A DNA stretch of 64,000 nt from Desulfobotulus mexicanus (GTDB lineage: Bacteria; Desulfobacterota; Desulfobacteria; Desulfobacterales; ASO4-4), in the NCBI RefSeq assembly GCF_006175995.1, contig NZ_VDMB01000018.1:1-64000 (forward strand), in the 5' to 3' direction. The notes under the pieces were generated by a model. The model was not told the DNA's origin and ran no database searches. It saw only the letters and a program-made list of their open reading frames with translations. A program made the position numbers and the translations under genes. This document shows positions 44,192-52,973 of the stretch, one piece after another (the first letter of the stretch is position 1; each line of letters starts with the position of its first letter).

Positions 44192-45817
44192 ATGTTTACT
44201 GATGCATTGTCAATCGGTCTGAAACTGAATTTATCAGGTAAGGAGGTCTCTGTTCCTGCGGGCAATATCAAGTCTCTGGAGCTGGATCTTTATTCATGGG
44301 GTTACAGGGGAAGGGCTGTTTTTATGGTTTCCCTTGAAAAGGAGCAGGATGAGGTCTTTGATGCCTTTACCGGGAAAAAGCTGATTACCCTTGATATTTC
44401 CATCAAGCCCCATTTCATCCCTAAAGGCATCACCGTTGTCCCCCTTTGTGTCAAGGCCCTTGTGACGGCAAAATCCCTTTTGCGGGAGCAGACCATAGAA
44501 GGCGGAGCTCTTGTAGGAAATCCTGTTGTTTACAGGGTTTATTCCATTGATTTTGCGGATAAGGCTCAGGTTCTGTGGCCCTTTCACCGGCCCTGCGATC
44601 TGATGGTGGATCAAAGCATGAAGGATCTTCTGGAGGCCCATAAAAGTCCTGAAGTGACACTGAAGTATGAGTGGGAGCTTCTGGATGAGATACACCCCAT
44701 GCTTTCCCTCGGCCTTGGAGCAGGGGAGGGCAGCTCACACTTCTATGATTTTATTATTTGGTATGTTTCCTTCCATGGCGGTGTTTTTACCTGCAGTGCC
44801 AAAGACAGTGCCTACACCTTTGCTGCGGAAAAAAAGGCAGACGGAGAGCCTGTATCTCTGAATTCAGAAGACATACTTTCCGTTCGGGTGGATTTTCCCC
44901 AAACCCGGAGAGATAAGCCCTGTCTGCTTAATGGTTATTCGGAAAACCCGATGAATCAGGATGTTTCGGAAAATCCCGATGGTGTGGCTGGACTGCGGCG
45001 GGATTTTCTTGGGAGATACCCTCTGGCTGCGGATTTTACGGCAAGGCAGGAACTGGAAAAGGAAAAGTTCAGGATAAGGGAGCATGAATTATTCATCGAG
45101 TTTTCAAATTGGCCCATGACACTCCTTGATGCAGGGCTTCTTTTTAAACTGAAAGGGTCTCTGTGGGGAAAAAAGCTTTTTACCGAAGAAAAAACATACA
45201 GACTGCGCAGTCTTCATATCCGGGCTCTGGCCACGGATCAGAACCCTGTGGCCGATCACAACATGACCTTCAACCGCTATGAAACGGCCATTTCCTGCAG
45301 GCTGGAAACCCTTGATGAGGCCTTTGTGGATCTGCCGGATTTTATCCCCCCTGTTTATCCCTTCCATGTGGAGGGCAAAATAATCAGTGATGAATGGGAT
45401 GAAGAGGACATCAGCTATGAAATGCATGAGGATGACGGTACCTCGGAGCAGCAGTACAGGGTAAAAATTCCCCTCTGGGATAATCAGGAGGTCAAGGCAC
45501 CCTATATGCCCCTTGTCCATTCCGGACATTTTTACTTTCCTGTTTATAAGGATGCAAGGGTGCTTGTGGCCCTTGATTTTCAGAAGGCAGCCATTGTTTC
45601 CTGTCTGGACTGGCGGGGTGAGTCAAGGTTGCCCCAGGATACCCAGGGCAACAGGATTTTCATGGGCCTGAAGCCGGACAGCCGCACAGCCATCAGCCAT
45701 ACCTATGAAAACAAGCTGCCTGTTTTCACCATGGAGCGGGTGGAGGATAAGGATACGGAGACCATCATTTTTTCAGATGGTAATCTTCTGATTCAGACCT
45801 GCGAGAAAAAGGAATAG
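44192..45817 (+). CDS. VgrG-like spike protein core (TssI), without needle
   Basis: 541 residues with the gp27-like head of VgrG (SIGLKLNLSGKEVSV ... LKSLELDLYSWGYRG, FDFIIWYVSFHGGVFTC) and an OB-fold/gp5-like part near the end (YRVKIPLWDNQE, MPLVHSGHFYFPVYKDARVLVALDF, DWRGESRLPQDTQGNRI). It lacks the triple-stranded needle usual for VgrG, which is encoded by the next gene. It should form the trimeric tip on the tube. GCGAGGTCCC precedes ATG 44192. The divergent head makes the family call moderate. Unusually short for VgrG (~600-700 residues). Confidence 0.75.
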   Translation: MFTDALSIGLKLNLSGKEVSVPAGNIKSLELDLYSWGYRGRAVFMVSLEKEQDEVFDAFTGKKLITLDISIKPHFIPKGITVVPLCVKALVTAKSLLREQTIEGGALVGNPVVYRVYSIDFADKAQVLWPFHRPCDLMVDQSMKDLLEAHKSPEVTLKYEWELLDEIHPMLSLGLGAGEGSSHFYDFIIWYVSFHGGVFTCSAKDSAYTFAAEKKADGEPVSLNSEDILSVRVDFPQTRRDKPCLLNGYSENPMNQDVSENPDGVAGLRRDFLGRYPLAADFTARQELEKEKFRIREHELFIEFSNWPMTLLDAGLLFKLKGSLWGKKLFTEEKTYRLRSLHIRALATDQNPVADHNMTFNRYETAISCRLETLDEAFVDLPDFIPPVYPFHVEGKIISDEWDEEDISYEMHEDDGTSEQQYRVKIPLWDNQEVKAPYMPLVHSGHFYFPVYKDARVLVALDFQKAAIVSCLDWRGESRLPQDTQGNRIFMGLKPDSRTAISHTYENKLPVFTMERVEDKDTETIIFSDGNLLIQTCEKKE

Positions 45818-45819
45818 GC

Positions 45820-45849
45820 AAAAGCCGGGGATCATACGCCCGGCTTTTT
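45820..45849 (+). terminator. Intrinsic terminator inside the secretion operon
   Basis: AAAAGCCGGG (45,820-45,829) pairs with CCCGGCTTTT (45,839-45,848), followed by T. It lies 2 bases after the VgrG-like stop and 50 bases before the needle-like gene. If active it would lower expression of everything downstream relative to tssBC-hcp-tssKE-vgrG, or the needle-like gene has its own promoter. Confidence 0.75.
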
Positions 45850-45899
45850 GACATCCGCTGATCATTTTAAACCTTATTTTTACGGGCGAAAGGCAGAAT

Positions 45900-46490
45900 A
45901 TGGGAACTCTGGTCTGTCGCATTGAACTGGATAAGCATAAGGGGATCACCGTTACCGTGGAAAATGAGGATGGCGGAATCACCCAGACCATATCCATGGA
46001 TGGCACTTCCATTGTCACGACATGCAAGGGCGATGAGGAAACCAGTACCATCACCCAGAAGCAGGACAGCATTGCCATAAAATGCAAGACCTTTACCCTT
46101 GATGCCGAGGAGATCACCTGCCATTCCACAAAGAATACCACCCATAAAAGCGATGAAAAGTATGATGTGAAAAGTACCAAAGACATGACGCTCACCACGG
46201 ATGCCGCACTGAAGGTCAAGGCTTCCAAAAAAGCGGAACTCAGTGCCCAGAGTGTGGATATCAAGGCCGATAACAAGGCGTCTTTCTCGGGTATGGATGT
46301 TGTTGCAGAAGCGAAGCAGAAGGCGGAGATGAAAGGCCTGATGCTGAATCTTTCCGGCAAGACCAAGGCTGAAATGAAAGGGCTGGCCGTGAAGGTCGCA
46401 GCGGATGCAGCCCTTGACCTTGAGGGCCAGCTCACAACTCTTAAGGGTTCCATTGTCAATGTACAGGGTTCCATGGTTAAGATTGGCTGA
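45900..46490 (+). CDS. VgrG needle-like protein (beta-helix repeats)
   Basis: 196 residues made almost entirely of short repeats with alternating Lys/Asp/Thr and small residues (TFTLDAEEITCHSTKN, MTLTTDAALKVKASKKAELS, VDIKADNKASFSGMDV, AEMKGLMLNLSGKTKAEMKG). It ends in VNVQGSMVKIG. This is the style of the gp5/VgrG C-terminal triple-stranded beta-helix needle (DUF2345-like). It lies directly after a VgrG core without a needle, so the spike appears to be built from two polypeptides. It may bind the PAAR-like protein at its tip. AAAGGCAGAAT precedes ATG 45900. Confidence 0.72.
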   Translation: MGTLVCRIELDKHKGITVTVENEDGGITQTISMDGTSIVTTCKGDEETSTITQKQDSIAIKCKTFTLDAEEITCHSTKNTTHKSDEKYDVKSTKDMTLTTDAALKVKASKKAELSAQSVDIKADNKASFSGMDVVAEAKQKAEMKGLMLNLSGKTKAEMKGLAVKVAADAALDLEGQLTTLKGSIVNVQGSMVKIG

Positions 46491-46504
46491 TATTATCGGG
46501 GGAA

Positions 46505-48154
46505 ATGATGCGCATGGACGAAAGAATGTACAAGGCCTTTCAGGAGGAAATGAATGCCCTTGAGAGTTTCCGTATCTCCTATGCGGCATTGTATCCATCT
46601 GTTCCTCTGGAGCGGAACGATCCCGATGTGAAGCGGCTCATGGAGGCCATGGCCTTTTTTGGCGCAAGGTCAAGGCTTGCGGCGGAACGCCATGTGCTGG
46701 CCCTGAGACAGAGGCTTTTTCATCAGTTTTTTGATTACCTTGTTTCTCCTGTGCCTGCCATGGCCCTTCTTCAGGCCAGACCCTCATCCCAGCTTGTGGA
46801 TCCAGTGAGCATTCCCGCAGGCTCGGAGTTTCTTATGACGGTGCCGGATGGCAGGCAGGCTTTTTTCAGGCTTGTTACGGGCCTAAGACTTTTTCCCCTT
46901 GCAGTGAAAAGCGTCAGTACCCTGCTGGGGGCAGGCCGGGGTTTTCGTATTCTTCTGCGTCTGGCTTCGCCCTTTGCACGCCGTGATGACAGATGGACAC
47001 TGAACATGCACATCACCCATCTGAATGATTTCAGGGATTCTCTTAAGCTGCTGCACATCATAAAAAAGCATCTGAAGCAGGCTTCCGTGGTTTATGAGGA
47101 TGACGTGGACGAAAACAGCAAAGGTCTTCCCTGTACCTTAAAATTTGGCATGCAGCCGCTGGCTGAGGGAGAGGAAGGGGCCGAGCTGATTACCCATCCT
47201 CTGGAAAGGGAAAGGCTGGCTTTTACCCTTCCCCAGCAGGATCTTTTCATGAATGTAGAGCTGCCCCCTTCTCCGGATGCCTGGAAGCGGCTGACCATAT
47301 GTCTGGATATGGATGATGGCTGGCCCAGAAATACGGTGCTGCATCCGGATATGTTTCAGCTTTTTGTTGCTCCCGTGGTGAACCTTAAAAAGGATTTTAC
47401 CCATCCCCTCTTCTGTGAGGGGCTGAGGGAACGCTATGATCTTTTCCATCCCAGACCAGAGTACGGGTTTGCCCTGCATTCGGTAAAGGGGGTGTATGAG
47501 GTGAGCAAGGAAGGCCTTTCTCCCCTGATGCCGGGTATTGTATCCGGGAGCAGCGGTTCCTACGAGATGGATTATGCATCAGGCGGGTCAGGGGGGGCTG
47601 TCAACGGACTGATCCTTAATTATCCGGAGGCCTTTGACGGTGGCAGGCAGATTGCCGTGGAAGGTCTTTGGCATCAGCCATGGATTTCCCGTTTTATGGG
47701 CCAGAAGCTCAGTATTGTTCCCTTTACCAGACAGATTCCAGGGGTTCGCTGGGACTGGGCCGGGCGGGGTTTTATGGAAAATACCTTTCTTCAGCATGAA
47801 GACGGTGTTCTGCAGCTTGTGACACTGATGAACAAGACCATACTGAACGTGGAAGATATCCGTCTGATTCTTGCGGCTTCAGGAATAGACAGGATACCTG
47901 AGTACAGGGAAGCCATGGGGCTGCTGGAGGATGCACGCTGTCAGCATGCCCCCTGCAGAAAACCCTCAGGGAACACGGTCCTCAAAGAGGTGTATTCCCT
48001 TGGTTTTCGCGACGTGGGCGAAGCTGTCATGCCCTTGCTGGAGAATTTCAGGCGCCATGTGCAGCGCATTCTCAATGCCTGGGTGGCGGATACGCCTGTA
48101 GAGGTGGAAATGGAATCAGGCCTGACTCCCGTCAGGAGGGGAAAAACCGCATGA
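46505..48154 (+). CDS. tssF: Type VI secretion baseplate wedge protein TssF
   Basis: 549 residues. N-terminus YKAFQEEMNALESF..., DPDVKRLMEAMAFFGARSRL and HQFFDYLVSPVPAMALLQA match the TssF start (family: D..V.RLLE..AFL..R....). Two TssF molecules and one TssG form the wedge core. GGGGGA lies close before the start; ATG 46505, 46508 and 46514 are all possible, the last having the most usual spacing. Its stop overlaps tssL (ATGA). A little shorter than the ~590 of proteobacterial TssF. Confidence 0.85.
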   Translation: MMRMDERMYKAFQEEMNALESFRISYAALYPSVPLERNDPDVKRLMEAMAFFGARSRLAAERHVLALRQRLFHQFFDYLVSPVPAMALLQARPSSQLVDPVSIPAGSEFLMTVPDGRQAFFRLVTGLRLFPLAVKSVSTLLGAGRGFRILLRLASPFARRDDRWTLNMHITHLNDFRDSLKLLHIIKKHLKQASVVYEDDVDENSKGLPCTLKFGMQPLAEGEEGAELITHPLERERLAFTLPQQDLFMNVELPPSPDAWKRLTICLDMDDGWPRNTVLHPDMFQLFVAPVVNLKKDFTHPLFCEGLRERYDLFHPRPEYGFALHSVKGVYEVSKEGLSPLMPGIVSGSSGSYEMDYASGGSGGAVNGLILNYPEAFDGGRQIAVEGLWHQPWISRFMGQKLSIVPFTRQIPGVRWDWAGRGFMENTFLQHEDGVLQLVTLMNKTILNVEDIRLILAASGIDRIPEYREAMGLLEDARCQHAPCRKPSGNTVLKEVYSLGFRDVGEAVMPLLENFRRHVQRILNAWVADTPVEVEMESGLTPVRRGKTA

Positions 48155-48867
48155 ATAAAAGTTTATGGGCTGAAATATATAAGGTTTTCAGGACAAGGGA
48201 CAGGGTTTTTTCTCCATTCAGGGCCTCTGTGGGGGAAGGGGGAGAGAGCTTTGCTTCAGAAAAGGAAAACGATCCTGAAAGGTCAGGACTTTATACCCGT
48301 ATCCGGGAACCCGGTCCCGATGATCTTGTGCAGGCAAGGTCTGTAATCCGTGAAGCCCTTGAAAATTTGAGGGAGGCCCTTTCCAGGGAGCTTATGGAAA
48401 GGGATGTGTATTATATCCTTTTTCCCATTGTGGCCCATCTCGATGAAGGGGTTCAGACCCGCTACATGGATCCTGCCATATCCGGAGGCTGGCCGCCTCT
48501 GCAGAGGGAGCTTTTTGATACGGATGCGGCGGGTGTGGTTTTCTACGAGACCCTGGAGGATCTTTTGCTGAAACCCCAGACCCTGCCTGCGATTTTTGAG
48601 GTGTATTATTTCTGTCTGAGTGATGGCTTCAATGGCCGTATGGTGAACAATCCGGCAAAAAGACAGGAGTTTATGGAAAGGCTTACCAACCGTATTCCTG
48701 TGCCGGAGATGTCTGGATTGTCACATGTCTGGGAAAGGGAGCTGACTCCGGTTGCAGAAGACAGGATTTCCCCCTTTTTGCTTTATGGGGGGTCTCTTTC
48801 CTGTCTGATTCTTTTTTATTTTATCCTGAGTTATCTGGGCTCTTACTGGATGGAGATGAATTTTTAA
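48151..48867 (+). CDS. tssL: Type VI secretion membrane-complex protein TssL (DotU-like)
   Basis: 238 residues. Cytoplasmic hook-like helical domain (ELMERDVYYILFPIVAHLDEGVQTR) with a conserved region typical of DotU/TssL (ISGGWPPLQRELFDTDAAGVVFYETLEDLL, EVYYFCLSDGFNGRMV). A single C-terminal membrane anchor follows (PFLLYGGSLSCLILFYFILSYLGSYW). There is no peptidoglycan-binding OmpA extension. It pairs with TssM to form the inner-membrane platform. The start overlaps tssF by 4 bases. Confidence 0.85.
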   Translation: MNKSLWAEIYKVFRTRDRVFSPFRASVGEGGESFASEKENDPERSGLYTRIREPGPDDLVQARSVIREALENLREALSRELMERDVYYILFPIVAHLDEGVQTRYMDPAISGGWPPLQRELFDTDAAGVVFYETLEDLLLKPQTLPAIFEVYYFCLSDGFNGRMVNNPAKRQEFMERLTNRIPVPEMSGLSHVWERELTPVAEDRISPFLLYGGSLSCLILFYFILSYLGSYWMEMNF

Positions 48868-48958
48868 GGGCCGATTCTGTCGGGCTGATTTTCTCCATTC
48901 CTTTCAGGATTCCAATGAAAGGGAAAAGCGTTTCACCCACAAAGAGGGTATCTGGAAA

Positions 48959-49324
48959 ATGGATGGGTCAAAGGAGTTGTTTGCCATTGAAAAACTCAGG
49001 CGATGCTGGTCCGGGGCCGATGGGGATGCAAAAAAATCAGGGCCTGAATCCTTAATGGAAAAGGCCTTTGATGAAAAAGCCATGCCTGCTGCCATGTTTT
49101 CTGATCTTGAAGAAGAGCTTGACCGTCTTTTTTTATCCTTTCCCGGACACCTTGAAAGTCTTCAGGCGGAGCTGAAGCGTATTACGGTCCTTGCAGGGCT
49201 AAGCGATCAAAAGGATATGGTTTTAAGCGAGGACGAAGAGGCTGTATCCTGGAAGGAAATCCGTATGGAGCTGGACCGTTTTGAGGATCTTCTTGAGGCC
49301 TTGATGCTGGATGCGGGTGTCTGA
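48959..49324 (+). CDS. Small acidic protein of the secretion locus, unknown
   Basis: 121 residues, strongly acidic and helix-prone (SDLEEELDRLFLSFPGHLESL, EIRMELDRFEDLLEALMLDAGV), no signal peptide or membrane segment. I recognise no family. It sits between tssL and tssG in the same direction. The C-terminal coiled-coil-like helices suggest a cytoplasmic adaptor or chaperone; this is inference. The ribosome binding site is weak (GAGGG 11-12 bases upstream), so the start at 48959 is uncertain. Confidence 0.6.
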   Translation: MDGSKELFAIEKLRRCWSGADGDAKKSGPESLMEKAFDEKAMPAAMFSDLEEELDRLFLSFPGHLESLQAELKRITVLAGLSDQKDMVLSEDEEAVSWKEIRMELDRFEDLLEALMLDAGV

Positions 49325-49365
49325 TCTGATATTATTTTTGAGTATAGACGAAAAAAGAGGGATGA

Positions 49366-50223
49366 ATGGCTTCTTTTGAGGGTAGAATCCGTAAGAGAAT
49401 CCGGGACTGCGATGCCCTGTCTCTCATGCGTCTTCTCATGCACCATGGCTATAAAATGGATCAGATTTTTTTCCTTGGACATCCGGACTCCTGTTCAAGG
49501 GAAACCCTGTTTGAAGACATTCGTTTTTTTCAAAAACCCTATTCCCATGTACTGATTTCCGTGAATATGGGGCTTTTGTCCGCCCAGAGTCCCCTTCCAA
49601 GTTATTTTTTTAAAAGAATGGAGTCCCACACCCTTGATGCGCTGAGCTTTATTCAGTTTATTCATTACTTTGATCATTTTCTCCTGCTGAATTTTTTCAG
49701 AAGTGTTTATCCTGAGTCGGATACAAGAATTTACAGTGATTATCAAAAAGGTCAGCGCAGCACCCTGCAGATGCTTTCCCTTCGCTCCCCGGTCACCCTT
49801 CACTGGGTGATGGATGCGGTTTTTCCTGAACTTACTGTCCATGTCAGGAAGGGGACTTTAAAGCATCATGCCCGCCTGAACGCCAGTGCCTTTATCCTCG
49901 GAACGGCTGTTTTTGGTCGCAATGCAGTGCTTGGGGGCAGCTTACGTCAGCCAGCAAGGGGCCTTCGGGTGGAGATGTTCACGGACAGTGAAACGGCACC
50001 CTGCGGTCTTCCCTGGATGCAGCTGATCAACAGGCGTCTTGAGGAAATCGTGTTTCCTGTTCTGGGGGCTGTGGGAGTGGAGCTTGAAATCTTTCTTGTG
50101 CTGTCAGGCAAAAAAAATCCGGTTCAGCTCAGATCCGGTGCTTCCCTTGGTTATGATGTCATAGAGGGTGGCGATTCAAAGCACCGTATTCTGCCGGTTT
50201 TTTCAGGCTGTGTTCTTGAGTAG
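49366..50223 (+). CDS. tssG: Type VI secretion baseplate wedge protein TssG
   Basis: 285 residues. The TssG signature GLLSAQSPLPSYFFKRM (family: GLxGxxGPLP) is at residues ~70-85, preceded by SHVLISVNMG. FIQFIHYFDHFLLLNFFRS (the family's FxDxFxHR-like segment) follows, and ARLNASAFILGTAVFG and LRVEM mark the later part. It completes the TssF2G wedge. AGAGG lies 6 bases before ATG 49366, with the preceding small gene 42 bases away. Slightly shorter than average (~320). Confidence 0.85.
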   Translation: MASFEGRIRKRIRDCDALSLMRLLMHHGYKMDQIFFLGHPDSCSRETLFEDIRFFQKPYSHVLISVNMGLLSAQSPLPSYFFKRMESHTLDALSFIQFIHYFDHFLLLNFFRSVYPESDTRIYSDYQKGQRSTLQMLSLRSPVTLHWVMDAVFPELTVHVRKGTLKHHARLNASAFILGTAVFGRNAVLGGSLRQPARGLRVEMFTDSETAPCGLPWMQLINRRLEEIVFPVLGAVGVELEIFLVLSGKKNPVQLRSGASLGYDVIEGGDSKHRILPVFSGCVLE

Positions 50224-50281
50224 TCTTGTTTTTTTGCATCCATAGGAAAGTCCACCGTGCTTTTTTAATCATCAGTCAGGG

Positions 50282-51256
50282 ATGGGATCAATGAATATTG
50301 AATACCTGAGAAGAGAGCTGTCACCCAGTGAAAAACCAGGCCTTGACATTACGGATCCAAGGCTTGTGGACATTGCCACCCTCGCCCAGAACGGTGAGTA
50401 CATGGCAGCGGCAGTGGCCGTTGAGGGGGTTTTTGAAGAAGGGATTTATGATGTAAGGCTTATGGGTTTTTTCCTTTACGGCCTTTTTCTTGAAGATGGG
50501 GTGCGGGGTCTGAAAGAAGTCTTTTCGGGTCTTTCTTTTTTTCTGGAAACAAACTGGAATTATACGGGACCTGAAAAGAAGCGGGAAAAGCACGGGCAGG
50601 TGGGGCTGGGCTGGTTTTTTAATCAGCTTTTGAAAAAACTTCAGCATGAAGAATCCTCAAAGGGGGGAATCTGGCAGCAGTGGCTGCAGGAAACCCATTC
50701 CGATGATGCAGGGGATGCCCTGGAAGCTGCTACAGACCTAAGACGGGTCATGTCTCAGGTCCTTGAAGATGCCGCAGAGCCTCTGCTGGACGGGCTTTTA
50801 AAAATATCCGACTGGCTCAGGGCTTTCCAGAGGCTGGTTTACACTGAGGAGGCTGTGGCAGAGGAGGCCCCGGAGGAAGCAGAGGTTTCCGAAGAAGAAA
50901 AACAGGAAAAAGTTGCAGCTCCTGGCGGGGCAGGTCCCCGTGCCCCGTCCGGCGATGGGCTTCTGGTTGAGGGCTCCGTTCATCTGGAGCTGCTTTTGAA
51001 AAAGCTTAAAATTTTTGAGCAGCTCATGGAAAAGGAAATGTACCCCAGGGCGGCCCTTGTGGCCGATGATATTATGCAGACCATAGAAAATTTTGATCCA
51101 AGACTTTATTTTCCTAAGCTTTTCAGTCGTTTTTTTATGCTTCTGGCATTGCGCAGTGAGGATGTCATGCAGTTTGAAGAAATGAAGGAGAGTCCGGAGT
51201 GGCAGGCCATGCGGGAATTTTTCAAGGTGGATCCCGATGCCTTTGTGGATTTCTGA
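50282..51256 (+). CDS. TssA-like (ImpA/VasJ-type) cap protein
   Basis: 324 residues. The N-terminal ~150 have the ImpA-N-like start (ELSPSEKPGLDITDPRLV), RLMGFFLYGLFLEDGVRGLKEVF and WFFNQLLKKL. A Glu/Ala-rich linker follows (AEEAPEEAEVSEEEKQEK). The C-terminus (EQLMEKEMYPRAALVADDIM, IENFDPRLYFPKLFSRFF, FKVDPDAFVDF) matches the VasJ-like end of TssA proteins, which guide sheath and tube growth. No DUF or catalytic motif. Two candidate starts, ATG 50282 and 50291; the region AGGGATGGGATCA serves either poorly. Confidence 0.65.
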   Translation: MGSMNIEYLRRELSPSEKPGLDITDPRLVDIATLAQNGEYMAAAVAVEGVFEEGIYDVRLMGFFLYGLFLEDGVRGLKEVFSGLSFFLETNWNYTGPEKKREKHGQVGLGWFFNQLLKKLQHEESSKGGIWQQWLQETHSDDAGDALEAATDLRRVMSQVLEDAAEPLLDGLLKISDWLRAFQRLVYTEEAVAEEAPEEAEVSEEEKQEKVAAPGGAGPRAPSGDGLLVEGSVHLELLLKKLKIFEQLMEKEMYPRAALVADDIMQTIENFDPRLYFPKLFSRFFMLLALRSEDVMQFEEMKESPEWQAMREFFKVDPDAFVDF

Positions 51257-51321
51257 TCCCTGTTGAATAAAGCTTTCTGTTTATACCTGCAGGTCGCTGG
51301 CAGATTGAAGAGCAAACTGAA

Positions 51322-52083
51322 ATGGAAGGGGGTTTTCCTGTGAAATGTAAGGGGTGTGGCATTGAGTCGCTTTCAGATGAGGGCATGACCATGGTAGCAG
51401 ACTGGCCCTTTTGCTCCCTATGCTTTGAAACGCTGCTGGCGGGTGGAGACAGGGCTGTCAGTGCAAAGGATACAGAGGAATGCGGCGGGGCCAGCCAGGA
51501 AATCCAGGAAGTCCATGGAGGGGATGAAGATAAAAAGATGCCGGGTTGTGAACTCTGCGGCGCTCCCCTTGGTGAGGATGATTGCAGGGTCGGTATATGG
51601 AAATTCTGCAGAACCTGTTTTCAGGATCTTGTCATGGCACCATCTCCGCCCCGGCCCGTCAGGGAAGAGACTTTTGAAGAAGCGGAAGAAGACGGGGGGA
51701 GCAGGGAAGATGCATTTTTCGTTCCGGATCACATGAAAAGTGTTCTCTGCGCAGGCTGTGGACGGAGCATCCCCCTTGGTGGTGCAAAGCCTGTGGAGGA
51801 AAAACGCTATTGTCCAGACTGTTTTCTTTTGCTTCCGCCAGAAAGAGCAATTCAGGGGCCTGCTTTGGCGCAGAAAGATGAACGCTCTTTCCATGGTGCA
51901 TCTTCAGCTTCTGAAACGGAAGTATGTGAGGCATGCCTGCGCAGGCTGCCCCTGAGAAGGCTTCATGAGGTAGAGGGCTTTGAAATCTGTTCCGCCTGCC
52001 GAGCAACGGATGAGGCCATGGCCCTTGAACTCGCCCGCAGCCACCACAGAAAGCGTATGGAGGCAGAAAGGCTTCAGGTTTGA
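51322..52083 (+). CDS. Protein with four paired-CxxC zinc-ribbon/LIM-like modules
   Basis: 253 residues. Four modules each carry two CxxC pairs: KCKGCG ... CSLC (residues ~8-33), CELC ... CRTC (~75-98), CAGC ... CPDC (~142-173), CEAC ... CSAC (~200-225). Acidic, low-complexity linkers lie between them (REETFEEAEEDGGSREDAF). The pattern is that of treble-clef or LIM-like zinc fingers; no enzymatic part is visible. Located between the TssA-like gene and the PAAR-like gene. Likely a scaffold or regulatory adaptor of the secretion system; the partners are unknown. GTG 51340, 8 bases after AAGGGGG, is an alternative start with a better binding site than ATG 51322. Confidence 0.65.
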   Translation: MEGGFPVKCKGCGIESLSDEGMTMVADWPFCSLCFETLLAGGDRAVSAKDTEECGGASQEIQEVHGGDEDKKMPGCELCGAPLGEDDCRVGIWKFCRTCFQDLVMAPSPPRPVREETFEEAEEDGGSREDAFFVPDHMKSVLCAGCGRSIPLGGAKPVEEKRYCPDCFLLLPPERAIQGPALAQKDERSFHGASSASETEVCEACLRRLPLRRLHEVEGFEICSACRATDEAMALELARSHHRKRMEAERLQV

Positions 52084-52535
52084 ACGGCTTTTTCCTCACC
52101 CCAGGGCAGGCACAGGGGCCTGCCCCTACAAAAATAGGGGCTCTACAATCCATTCGCAGGTGCAGATTCTGTGCTACCCTACCTGTTCCTTTATGGCGTT
52201 GAGGCTGGTCGTGGGTATTGTCGTTAAGGACTTTAAGGTCATTAAGGAAGGTGAGGGTAAAAGAGTATTTGGACACCCTCAAAATTAAATTTTTACAACT
52301 CAACAGGCTTGATAAAAATTATGGGTAAAGCCCAGCCCAGAGGGAGGGGCCGGGGCCTTGCCCGGCACACAGGCTAAAAACTGGACTTGTGTAATGTACT
52401 GAAGACTGTTGGCCTGAGTGTCGGGGTGAGGGGAGAAAGTAATAAATAGCCATTATATTCATCGCTTTGTTTCAAAAATGATCGTACGTAATATTCAATT
52501 TTAGGGCACTGGCAGAGTATAAAGAAAGGTTTTAC
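52084..52535. other. Intergenic with extragenic palindromes, before the PAAR-like gene
   Basis: About 450 bases inside the secretion locus. GGGCAGGC (52,104-52,111) pairs with GCCTGCCC (52,118-52,125) in a CAGGGCAGGC...-type palindrome, followed by a second short complement (CCCCTA/TAGGGG). Around 52,330-52,375 there is a GC-rich segment (CAGAGGGAGGGGCCGGGGCC, TTGCCCGGCACACAGGC) which is related, in inverted orientation, to 60,450-60,505. No gene is supported. Confidence 0.6.
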
Positions 52536-52919
52536 ATGGGATTCCTTGTAACCAATGGTGCTGTGATGACATGCAGCTTCGGCGTTGCGCCTTCTTCCCT
52601 GATTGTGCTGCCCGTAAATATGGTTTTTGCCACGACCCCGGCCGCAACCATCATGGATTTTATACCGATTGTGAATATCCCTCCCTTTGGCATGTGTACC
52701 ACGCCGAGCAACCCTGCGGTGGCAGCAGCAACGGCAGCCGCTCTGGGTGTGCTGACACCCATGCCCTGTGTCCCGGTGACGGTGGCCCCATGGGTTCCCG
52801 GAAAACCCACGGTACTCATAGGCAATTTTCCGGCACTGACGGATTCCAGTAAGCTGATGTGCATGTGGGGTGGGGTGATTTCCATCAGTTTTGCCGGTCA
52901 GGTGACGGTGCAGCTTTAG
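52536..52919 (+). CDS. PAAR-like DUF4280 protein (spike tip)
   Basis: 127 residues. It follows the DUF4280 pattern: FLVTNGAVMTCSFGVAPSSL, VNMVFATTPAATIMDFIPI, NIPPFGMCTTPSNPAVAAATAAALGVLTPMPCVPVTVAPWVPGKPTVLIGN, FPALTDSSKLMCMWGGVISI. Four spaced cysteines (TCSF, MCTT, PCVP, MCMW) may bind a metal at the tip, as His/Cys do in PAAR proteins. DUF4280 proteins are PAAR-like caps of VgrG spikes. Translated from ATG 52536 with AAAGG 6 bases upstream; 54 bases before tssH. Confidence 0.8.
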   Translation: MGFLVTNGAVMTCSFGVAPSSLIVLPVNMVFATTPAATIMDFIPIVNIPPFGMCTTPSNPAVAAATAAALGVLTPMPCVPVTVAPWVPGKPTVLIGNFPALTDSSKLMCMWGGVISISFAGQVTVQL

Positions 52920-52973
52920 TCTTTCCCATAAGGACAGCACGGATAACGGAAAAATCAATGAAAGGATAAGAGG

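Noticed and set aside
52105-52288. Short frames in the gap before the PAAR-like gene
   Set aside because: The DNA is palindromic repeat; the frames arise from it and show no protein-like composition.
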